The notes beneath the pieces are model-generated. The model was not told where the DNA came from. It made no database searches and saw only the letters and a program-made list of their open reading frames with translations. Made by a program: the position numbers and the translations under genes. A stretch of 64,000 nt of DNA from Lophius americanus (taxonomy: Eukaryota; Chordata; Actinopteri; Lophiiformes; Lophiidae), in NCBI GenBank assembly GCA_037951165.1, contig JBBDHG010000112.1, positions 3,523,001 through 3,587,000 of the forward strand, written 5' to 3'. Shown here in pieces: positions 25,401-37,400 of the stretch; the stretch's first letter is position 1; every line of letters begins with the position of its first letter.

Positions 25401-28400
25401 TTATGCAACAGATAAACACATGGAACATAGACATTATTGGAATAGTGAGTGCTATCTCAGCTGAAAGGAAGAAAGGGCGTGCCAGACCAACAAGGCTTCC
25501 AAAGAAAAACTACCGCTCAAATAATGTTTCTGAAAAGGATATACAACAATGGTGAAAGGACATTTGGATCACGTGTTTTATGTAGATTAATAAAGGGCAC
25601 AGCTGGCCATGTTGTATGTACGCTTTGTCTCATGTGGTGTTTGTTTGTTGTGACCAAAATCTTTATTTAAACAATGAGAAATTTCTCCACATCTTAACAG
25701 CAGAACCATTGTGAAGACTTTGGACTACAGTTCAGTGGGCTAGGATGGCTTAGGTCAGTGTTTATAATGGATAAGCAATAGGTTCAAAGGGTTTATCTCT
25801 TGTATTTTCTCTCTTGCCGACGGAATCTGGTAAACAGGCCAAACATGTTGCTGACAGCCACTTTGCTCCTTTGTCTCTCACGCTGCTGTTGTAGTACGTA
25901 TGGTGACAGACTGAGAGTTGTAATAGTTCATACCATCTGTAAAGACCATCCATAAACTGTAAGTGTGGTATTTTCTGAATGTCTGTGAATAGATAGTACC
26001 TTTTTAAACAATTTGGCTCAGTGAGCTAAAAGCCTGGTATCAGAGAAATCAGAGTTATAAATCAGAATCAGAGAAAGATCTATCCCTTTAACACAACTTG
26101 TTTCTGTTTCTATGCTGCCATCACTGTGGTTTGATGTTGTGTTAGTAGTGATAGTGACGCAACAATGTTACACACACTTAACCTTCATTTTAGTCTGAGA
26201 GTAATAGTTTCGGCCTGTCAAGTTATTTTATAATCTGCTATTCTTCTGTTGAGTTTTTTCTTCTTCTCATAATTAGAATCACCACCATTTATCTGTAAAA
26301 GGGCAACTGGATGAACACAAGATATGTATGATTTTTATTTTCACATAGCTTTCCACTGACCGGCACTTGCTAATGGCGTCCTCTATTAAATTAAATGAAT
26401 TACCAATTAGCAACTGCAACTGCTGACATGCATCATGTGATCCCAAAGCCAAACATCACACTTCTGTGGGCATATTTAGATTGTAAGCCAAAGCATCAAG
26501 GAGATCCTGATATCTTGGAGGAGGCGATTCCTCAGAATTGAAGCAAAATCATTGAAATCAAAACTTATCAAAATTTGTAACAAACCCCTTTTTGTTGCTG
26601 ACACATTATCAGACTTTGGTGTCATGATTATTGTCAGAGGAAATAATTCACCATTTTATGGTTATCAGGATTATAGACGCTATGAAAGGGAAAAAAGGCA
26701 CAGAGCTGTGTCTGTTTTTTGATGCTTGTGTGTCAGTACTGTCCGCGGCATTATGTCAACTTTTACACCCAGATATGCGTTTAGCAGACTTGTGTGGGTC
26801 ACAGTCATACCATCCGCTGTAAGATTAAAACTAACCGCCTAATTTTATGAAGGCTCCAAAACAGCTCAATGACGTCGCTGGGTGTTTTGACTCCTTTCTA
26901 TCAGAAACTGCACGAATCCTTTTCAGCTGTAAGTGTGAACATGTCCTCTTACCATTGATGAACAGCTTTGTTAGACTCTGCATCCACAACTAAATCAAAA
27001 TCCCTGCATGGTTTTAGGTGGTTTCAAACATTCCCCAAAGGCAGATTTTGCTTGACGTTCTCTATGGTTTAAGCCCGGCTACTAGCTGAGAATTTATTGT
27101 TAAAAATGTAACACATAGCTTATGCTGTGATTACGGGCTCATTGTTGTGCTGTCACTTATAAAAAAGAATTCTACAATTCTGAAAAGCGGCAAAGGCCAA
27201 GTCCTTTTTCTTAAATGTATTGTTACACTGGCCTTTCACTAAAATATATTGAAAGCATCATAACAAATTGGCCATCGTGACGGAACACGGCTTTGGCTAT
27301 CCCTGACGCTACCCGGACCCCACTTGGGACCGATCATAATATATAAATATTTGTCTGAACCTGGCCCGACCCTCCGGGTTTTCCGACAGGAGACATCGGG
27401 GGTCAATCCGGTGTCCTCACTTAACGCACACACACACACGCTCACACTTATAGATGACGTGACTCCATTCAAAGAGAGATTTCTCTCTGATTAGTCTAGT
27501 AATATAATAATGGGATAACAACCGATGATGGTACGGTCCCGTTTATATCTTCACTTCCGGATCAGTCTTGTACTACAGTGGTGGGATAAAATAGGCAGAG
27601 GAGGACAATTTAATCATTAATCACAATACTTGATGTGATGTGTGAGAATTAATTGTCAGCCATAACTTCTTGATGGCGACAGCTGTAGTAGTAGCTGCTG
27701 TTTGCACCAAAGAAGATCCACTTGATAATCAGGTCGAATATGTTTTGTCTCCTAACAGGTCCTCAATGCCCAAAGAGCCGGGTACAAGGCCGCCATCGTT
27801 CACAATGTGGACTCTGATGACTTAATTAGCATGGGATCCAATGATGGTGAGTTATAGCATCCACCTCCTCCTCATACATCCATACACTGGCATTAATCAT
27901 CTCACACAGCTGCCTGCATACATATCGCTGTCGATACATGATGTGCACTTCTGCTTTCTGTTAATCCTCTGAGGACGAGGGGTCAAGGGTAGAGGCAGAA
28001 GTCCATTTCAAGTCTAATGAATGAAAGATCTACTGCCCTGCCGCACTTTGGAACACTATGATGAGGAATCCATATTTTCACTCTTCTAACCTATTTTTGG
28101 ATTATGAGATCGTCTTGGGTTATCTTTCAGGTCTGTCTGGTTTAAAGATTCTTCTCGAGGGAGTTCTGCACAGTCTGAAACTATCCAGCTTCTTTGTACC
28201 ACATGTTGCAAACTCATTTATGTCATTTTAGGTATTCCGTAAGACTCAACTACAGTTTTTGTCAGTCTGTTTCAAACACTTCTCACACATTCAAACTCAA
28301 ACAGATAATATCTTTTAAATGTATAAGTTTCCATTCTTCATAAAGTGTTCTGTCCTTTTTTCTATATTAAAAATGAGTTACTGGCTTTGTAATTGAGGGG

Positions 28401-31400
28401 ACTTGGTAAATGTGGTCAAAGGATAAATTGAACAAACTATTACATTGAGCATGGCTCGGATTAAAAGGCTTAACTGGCTTATTGCTTTGGAAGGACTGAT
28501 ATTAAAAACAAAAGAAAACCTTATTATTGCCTATTGGGTCTCAGCCACCAGCAGACTTATAGCAAAGGTTTACTGCAGTTTAACAAAAAAATGTCAATTC
28601 ATAGCCCAAGTACGAACTTTCTGGAGAGTGCTGCTAATTCACTGACTGACCAAGTTTTTCTGACACCAGGACATCAGGCTACAAGGACGTTTCATGTAGA
28701 CAGGAACTGATATCACACCTCACATTTTATATTAATAAAACGCTTTTTGTGTTTTGTTGTTTTTAGTGGATGTGTTGAAGCAGATAGATATTCCCTCTGC
28801 ATTTGTGGGTGAACTAACTGCAAGTTCTTTGAAAGAAGACTACATATATGATAAGGGGTAAGTCCAAATCCAATTCTTATTTTCCAGGCTACTAACATAA
28901 ATGAAAGCAGGTGTTTAATCGTCAGAGCATTTACATACACTCATTTTTCACTCATTTTCTGGCCAGTCTTTCCTTCCTGGGACTTTTGAGTCAAATCTAA
29001 TATTTTTATAGAATAATAATGCCTGCACCTTTTTGTTTTTGTTTATCCTTTACCCTTTGGTCTTTGCAAATGGATTTAAAAAAAAGGCTGAATAAACTAA
29101 AGGCTTAAAGACAATATTTTTGATACAAGTTATACATGCAATACAAAATATTACTTTAATAAGTTTGCGGGTGAACTATCATTTGCATGCTGGTGTCCAG
29201 TTGATAATTATTTAAAAAGAAAAGATGAATGAAAAAGTCTAAAAGTAGTTTCCATGTAAGGTGTCTTTTCAGACTCAACACAACAGAGTAAGATCACACA
29301 ACTTCGTACAAAAGAGATGTTCTGTTATTGTTTATGTTATCGTTCTTTCCATCCACTGTGATTAGACTTAAAATGTAATAACCGGGCATGAAGTTGGGCT
29401 GCATTTCCACAACTTAAAGAGGAATTGCACTGTGCTCATAACGATATCAGTGGCATTTTGAAAGGAATGCAATCTGGATTTTCTTATCCAAAGTTTAGAT
29501 TGTCAGACCAGTGTGATCAAAAGTCCAAACATCAACGAAAGGTTATCATTTATGCATAAACAAAAGTGAACTAAAAACACCCCCAGTTTGTCAGACCTGG
29601 GTGTTTATGTTAGGGTTGTTCGTGAGATACCTAGCAAATACGAAAGAGCATTGCCCAAAGTCTTCTGCTGAGGAATAAACACGAAACATTGCACTCGCAG
29701 GAGTTTTGTCCATGTTTCTTTTTTGGTCTAGTGTGTGAAGTACAACCCCATAGCCAATATTAATGAACAGTTGAAACCACTGAGGTGAACACCACTTGCA
29801 ACTTTCTCTTTTGACTGTATAATTCTTTCGCCATTCATTAAAACACTGCCAACATGTCAGTAAAATTATGTCATCACAACCCCGTAATGGCACCGCTTTA
29901 AGCATGGCTGCGCTACACCATTTTTAAAAGAGAGAGAATTCCTGTGGCAACAGTTGGAAAAAAAATAACACCAGAAGTCTCATTACAGTCTGTGCTGAAC
30001 ACCTTACAAATTTCTTTTGCGGAATTATGCCCTTGTGTAGGGGTCCACTAGACGTCGGTCTAATAGCAGTAAAGAGCAAGATTTTGTTCTAAGCATAAAA
30101 TATGAAGTGCACAGTAGAAAATTAAAGAGCAGAACAATATAATTAACCGTCCACATTGAACATTATTTGCCGTTTTGATACTTATTGTGTATATTGCACA
30201 GATTTTATACATACATGAACATCTTTACAATGATTTTCTACAATGCTGCAGCCAAAGACGAGCTGTAAGAAAATGCTGCTGTAATACAGCCTGTGTTTGA
30301 CTCACATCCAGTGCTTGTTTTTCTAGGGGACATGTGGTTCTCATGCCAGACTTCAGCCTGCCACTGGAGTACTACCTCTTCCCCTTCCTCACCATCGTGG
30401 GAATCTGCCTAATTGTCATCGTTGTCTTCATGGTAGGTTCAACATTGGACACTGAAAGCAGCTTTCGCTGTTATTTATTAAGATTAGAGATTTGTTGTCT
30501 GTGTTATTTGAGGTGAATGAATTGATTACAGCCCCATTTGCTAAAAACAGCAAAGTTTTTCCTTTGTGGTTTGGAAAAGGTTCTGTGCTCTTTTAAAGGA
30601 CTATCCTGTCTTTTAATGTTGAAGAATCAGCCAGACAGCTACTGCTAGATAAAATACCTTTTATTTATACTTTGCCCTTTTCAAGGTCGATCCTTGAAAA
30701 TAGAAAATGTCTGAATAAACTACAAGGACAATAAGGATCAAAGACAACAATTTTGACACAAGATATATATATATATACAATACAAAATATTGTATGTAAG
30801 ATTATTCTACTTATATTTTACTTGTATTTAGATCTCTAAACCTAAAGATTGAATTGTTAGAAAAGTTTCTACTCAAGTTTTTAAGAAAAATCACAATTTG
30901 TGTCCAGATTAGCCCTTCATTTTGTGCCAGACTGTTTGTAGCATATAACCTTGAAAGTAAGCTTAGCAAGTAATCCTTGTTTGACATGTTTCTTTTTTTT
31001 TTGCTCTTTCTAGATCACAAAGTTTGTTCAGGATCGACACAGGGCTCGAAGGAGCCGCCTACGCAAAGATCAGCTGAAGAAACTTCCCATTCACAAGTAC
31101 AAGAAAGGTAGGGAGGCCTGAATGTACCATTTACCTTTTTAAAAATATATTTACGCTATACATTCTGTAGCTAATAATCACCATGCATTGGTGTGTGAGT
31201 TATTGGTTGAAAGCTTATACTCCTGATGCTTCACATTGTAGAGCGCTTCGACTAGTCAGTCAGAGTAGAAAGGCACTATACACAGTAAGCACAGTCCGTT
31301 TACTGTAATTGTTGGCTCTGTTTGCGTAATGTTTTTAGCTATCATACAAATAATGGAACAGCTGCCCGATTCCATGAGCATTTTCCAATTAAAAACAATG

Positions 31401-34400
31401 ATTAAAAAGATGCACACCTTATTTTTATACGGACATTATAATTACTGTTACTCGACCTGACTTGGATTGTTTTACCTCCCTGAAACAACAGTCTGTTGAT
31501 AACCTTTTCTAGCTACGTCGTATCTCTAACTCTTGACTTCTGAGCCTGCAAAGATGTCATTCCTCTGCTATTCTGCTAATTCCTGTGATTGATTTGGCCC
31601 AGAAGATGTCATCGATGTATATGTCATGCAATTCTCCTCTGGAGCACTGCAACTTGGAGTTAATTAGATTAATATGGATTAATTTTTTTCCCCATAAACA
31701 CCTTCCTTAGCAGATTGGTGCTCCTCTCGGTTGAGACTGGACACATGGCTGATGGTTAAGAATGCCGTATTTTTTATTCCAAAGGCCTCACAGGGCTCAA
31801 AAATGTTTTTAGGGTTTCACTGCAAATTTGTTGATCAGATTACACTATGTGCTGATTCCAGATTTAGAGTTTTACCTCTGGCTTCCCACCTCTGTCTCTC
31901 TAAACAAGGTTATAGGATTGTTTTGGGATGCAAATCATCTTTCTGGTCTGTTCTGGTCAAGTAGGGTTTGTCAGTGTTCAAAGGGTTTTCATGCCAAATC
32001 TGTTTCCTCTGGCAGCTGTTTTCCACAGACTGGAAAGCCCCTGACCACCATCAGCTGGGAAGAGGGAACACCAGTGAGCTTTGTAGACTAGTGGGGCATA
32101 ACGAGTATGCCTGTTGCAAATCTGCGAATTGAGTGGGGGTTACGAGTAAAACTGATTGTCCCTGACTGACGGTAGCAGATGCACATGCCATGCTCCAGCT
32201 AAAAGCAAGTCATGCTGCTCAGATTGCTGTGGCTTTGTGGTTTGTTCGCTCTGGTTGCTGTGTCCGCATGCAACGACCAGTGTGACTCAGGGTTTCCACA
32301 GGGCTTGCTACCAGTCGGCATTGGCTACTACAGTTCAGATGTGCAGGAAATGGATTTGGTGTCTCTGCACTCCTGTCAGCTGAGTCAGAGCGTCTCTGAC
32401 TCGACACTGGAAGAGGACACCAAATCTCTACCTTATGACCTTCTAAGCCCCATTCTCTGGAGCACTGCTCGCTTGGTAAGGCGCTGTGGCCCTGTTTTGA
32501 GCTTGAAAGGCTGTAAAGGACGACCTGAGAGCAGTGGGGCAGAGCTTCAGTTCGTCAATTAGCATAATTTTTTTTGCTAGTTTTAATGTATGGGGAAATT
32601 AGGACCTCTTAAAACAGAAAAATCTTCTTCTAATTTTTTTTTGGCAATGGGAGTTTCATCACTTAAATCAACTGGACCAATATTCAAATAACCAATAAAG
32701 TTGTGAGAAAACAACCATGGATTCATTTGCCAGGAGCTTTTAGCCATTCACAGGAGATAATTTTTTGTTTGATACCCATGAGTTTGCACGAGAAGGATAT
32801 CGACTGTTTTAAATGGTAAGTGCGCCTGTTTTACACATCAAAAACGGGTAAATATATTTTTAGCAGTCCAGCTTTAAAAACAAAATAAAATGGACAAAGT
32901 CTGATTGAATTGAAAGTGAAGAAAATATAAAACAAACTAGGGGTTGTTGTGAGAGCACTGTTGACCACTCCTATGTTTGCCACTATTTGCATAATATGGC
33001 CGAATCTCAACTCACCTGCCGGTGGTCAAGTTGCAGTGTGGATGATTTTGGCACCCGGTTGTTTGATAAACAGAATACATGGGTTGAAAAAAGATATTTC
33101 AAATTCTTACGATGGAAGTCATCAGTGGAGTATATGTTTATGACCATTCGTTAATTTCTTGTCTATCGTATTGCAATATGAAGAGTTTGAGGCCCGTTAG
33201 ACCAACAGCAGCCATTGTTTTACATCTGCTGATTTTGTGTTTCAGTTGTATGATTTCTTGTCTCTCCACAAGTTCCAGTGATGCTCAGGGCTGGCTTTGG
33301 ATCCTTTTCCGTATGCTATTTGGAGGTTTTTGGGCACTGTGCCCCAACTTGGGGTTGCGTTTGTGAAGATGTATCACTCAGCCATGTTTTTAGTGGGCCT
33401 CCAAAAGGGTTGACCTTGTTCGTCGATACCCACATAATGGCGTATGATCTGTCCATTTCTCCTCAAAGACCGCTGGACAGAATTCAAAGACATTTTACGT
33501 GGGGGCTCTGACGTTTTGCATCATCATTTTCTGCTAATTTGACCTGAGATGGTTTTTTATGTCAATCTGCTCACATTCACCATGATGAAAGTTATGATCT
33601 CTCCACATCAATACAAATAAAGTTGTTCAAATTGCGTTTCTGTTGCTGAGGCAGGACGTAGTCTGTTGAAGGAATTCATATGCATATGTTGGAAAGCTTC
33701 AGTTCCCACAGTGGCTGCTAAATGCTAACTCAATAAACTTCACTGTACTGATGAGAAAACTCACAACTTCTCTTTCAAAATCTTCATTCATGTTTAAGCA
33801 ATGACATTGAGGTCCCAATAGCTTTTTTTTTTCTTTCCCGATTTAATATATATTAAAAACAATTACTGTCTTTGTCCAGACTTGTGTTTTCTGGCTGCAG
33901 AAAGAATAAAAATGGCAACACTCAGTGAGGATTTGATGATGATGTGTAATATGGATCTTGTCATTTCAAAGTCTGGGGTTACGATTCTTTTGTACAAAAT
34001 TGGTGTGAACCAAACTGCTGGGGATATAAATACAACATTGTGTCTTTCTGGTTAGTGAAGCTTCTGGAAAACGTTAACCAGCTGATCAGCTACAGCCGCT
34101 GTTGCTGCTGCTGTGCCGGGAGGATTCCTTTCTGCTGATAAATGGATCTGGACTCCCTTTCTGGCAGAGGAGCACAGGCTACATTCGCATTCAATTACAC
34201 AGTTCTTATTTTTATTTATTTTTTAAATATTTTTTCATCTGATCTCTTTTCATTGACTGTCCAACATGATTTTATTTATTTGTTCCCATTTTATTGCCCA
34301 TGCATTTAACTGTTAATGTTTTTATAGTTACCATTTTATAATACTATCCTTTTTATCTATATTTAAAAATTACACTATTTAATATAAGTTATTTAATTTT

Positions 34401-37400
34401 TACTTGTTCTAATATATTACGTTGTTTTTAACTGTAATTTTAATGTGAACACCGCTGAAGCACTTTGATTGGCTCTGCGTCTGAACGGTACTATACAAAT
34501 AAACTTGCCCTATCCATTAATGCAACATTTGAAGCATAGATTTAGATGAGCGGTGGAGATGGTAGACATTGGATTATTTCAGACTTGTATGAATGGATAA
34601 GGGAGAGTATTGGCAGAAATGAATAGAAGCTGACACAAAGGCAGTCTATGCACGGAGCACAATGCTTTAATGATAATCATGGTACCCATGTAATTGATGC
34701 AAAATACTAGTCTGAACAACAGCATTTAACATAAGATCTGTGTCAATCTACAGGATAATGTAATACCAGCTCCGGAGGCGCTCTGCCTGCCGTGCTGCTC
34801 TCTATAACCTACGCCTTATGGTTTTATTGCGGAGCATTGCGTCATCCCAACTCCGGCTCTTAGCCTGACATTCACCAGTGAGAACCGACTCTCCAGGCCA
34901 CAAGTTGCACCAAAGTCTAGCAGATGTTGAAGCCTGAAAATGTGGAAACAAAAGCAGTTGAACCTCAAACTGGTTAAGGAGCAGAGGGGCTTGATTATTA
35001 ATTGTTTTCAAGCCTTCCTTTAGGCTGACAGAGGCAAGGCTCCAAGCACTGACCTTCAGTCTGATCCCAACCTGCATTTGATTAGTCACTCCATCCCTTC
35101 TCTCCGCTTTCAGCTTCCAACCCATAGACAGGCATCTGAGATGCACACACACACTGAACAGAGCAGTTGTGGTGTCTCAGCCTTCAGTGTGTGAGGCATG
35201 TTGATGCCAGTACAAAAGAGCGCTCTTTGTCTCTACGTCTCTGACCTCAGTGCCAGTTGGCCTCGTCCAGTCGCCTCAAACATGGACCTGTGCAGAAGCC
35301 TTTTGTTTACTTAGTCACGCTCACATACATGTACCCGCCAGCTCTCTCACTGTTAGGCACATTTTCTGCTCATCTGAAGTTCATTGGGACAGTGAAGTTC
35401 CTCAGTGAGCGAGGAATGCTGGCAGGCTTGCAGATTAAAGGAAAATAGAGAGACGAAGAGCTGCACTGACTCACAAGTCCTTTTACAGATGTACAGCTGG
35501 CCCCTGAACATGAATGTAAGGGCATGAAAAGTTGATGTGTAACGTAAACACATAAATTAGATGTTCAATTAAGATTTTTTATTGGCCTTAAAATATGTAT
35601 TATAAAATAAATTAAATGCTGACTCTGCTCAAAACAAAAAGCCACTCAATATTGGAGAATAGCACATCTTCATTCAGTCATCTCCTGGATCTAATCTCTT
35701 GACAAATAGCAATTCATTTCTTTGGTGCCACCGCTGTGTTTCTGTGTACTCTATCTTTCTGTATTGACGTTCCACTATTTGGAACAGGATATTTTTGGAA
35801 CGCTTTATAGGTATTTTTTCAAACTGGGCACAAATGTACACTTTACACAACTTACATCTTTTCTTCAAGATGGGCAATGATGAGCCATTTTCATTATATA
35901 ACATTTTACTTACCATTGCAGAACCTTCATTTCCAAATGAACCCAGTGCATAGTCATATCTTAAAGATCCAACCTAGGTTACTTTAAACTTGAGCCCAGC
36001 CCAAAAGCAAATGCTAGGCATCTTGTCATCACACTAATATGAGACATTGACGACTCTCTTACGCTCTTCCTAATGGAACATGGAATACAACCCAGACTTT
36101 AGCTAAAAGCTTTGTTAAAAAAAGAATGACCTGGAACCATGGACCAGCGAAGTCAGAACTATGAAGTTTGTCAATCCATATGGGTGGATTAGTCTCTAAC
36201 GTAGGAGTTTACTGAAAACCTGCTTAACGCGTTATTTGTAAAAGATATCTGTCACTGCAAAACAAAACAACTGAGATATTTCTGTCAAACTCTGAGCGTA
36301 ATGAGTTTCATTCTCATAAATACAAAGGTATAGAGGACGAAAATACTTTCTGATACCTCAGGTGGGTAAATAGGAACTCACCATTTCTCATCATATACAT
36401 AATGCGCTTTCTAAAGGAGCAGTTTGTTTATTTTTACTATCTCTGTGTTTTAACTGTTTCCTGTAAATCATTTTGTGTTGTACATTTGAATGATTATTAT
36501 TGTTATTATTATTGTTGGTGCTATCACATGTTTGGACCACAGAACTGGTGTCATGTGATTTATAAAGGGAAATTGGCGAAGGACAATGTGAGCACTGTTT
36601 CATTAATCAAAGCATATTTGTGCGTAAAACACTTCCTGTGTTTTGTCCGCACGCCACCATTTGACGTGGATCCTACATGCGGTTTTATTAATGAGGCTCC
36701 TAATCCCTGATCCTCTGTTTTATGGGATATCGCCAAGATCCTTCAGATGTCATTATGGTATCTGACACTTTTCAGACCATCTTCACGTTGTTTTCTCCTA
36801 AGCTGTCTTTAACTTCAGGAAGCTGCTGAGTCTTTTCTCTCTCCTTCACTCAGAATAGCTCAGTGCCGAATTTGAGTATTTCCTGAGTGTATACTGGATC
36901 CATGCCGGCACAAATGCTCCCTCTCCCTCACCCCACTTTCTAACACTGACCTTGGCTTCAGACAGACAGAGAGGGAGAAGATGGAGGCTGATCTGGAATA
37001 ATATCAAAGAGGAAGTGTGGGGGAAATTAAAAAGTTGGGGAGGGTGGTGTGGTGAAGGAGATGTTTAGTGGAGGAAAAAACAAAGTGAAGAGTTATAAGG
37101 AGCTTGAGCATAAGTTGCGAAGGCGCACAGAGAAAAGGAGGAGGAGGAGGAGGAGGAGGAGGAGGGAGGGAGGGAGCTCTGGTAGATGTGATTCCCCATC
37201 CTTATACGGTCACATGCAGCCTTGTCATGGACGCAGAAAGCCCAGTCAGGGAAAACATGCTCATTTAAAGCTTACATAAACACCAGGCCCACAGCCCTGC
37301 TCCGTCCCTCCCTCCGTCTAACCCGGCCAGGGAAGAGGAAGGGAAGGAAAAGGCAAAGAACGCTATGGAATTTGATAGGGAGTGAGTCCATGAATTCCTG

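Larger units (their letters stand above)
14189..27758 (+). other. rnf13: rnf13 large intron between coding exons 3 and 4
   Basis: A 13.6 kb intron with GTACAG donor and AACAG acceptor. It holds microsatellites (15419-15508, 16427-16458), purine-rich tracts (17990-18380, 19020-19170), hAT-like pieces (19690-19870, 21890-21995, 22066-22420, 26610-26930), a Tc1 relic (24328-25205) and three strong inverted repeats (20663-20684, 22424-22472, 23760-23838). I see no gene nested in it. Confidence 0.75.
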
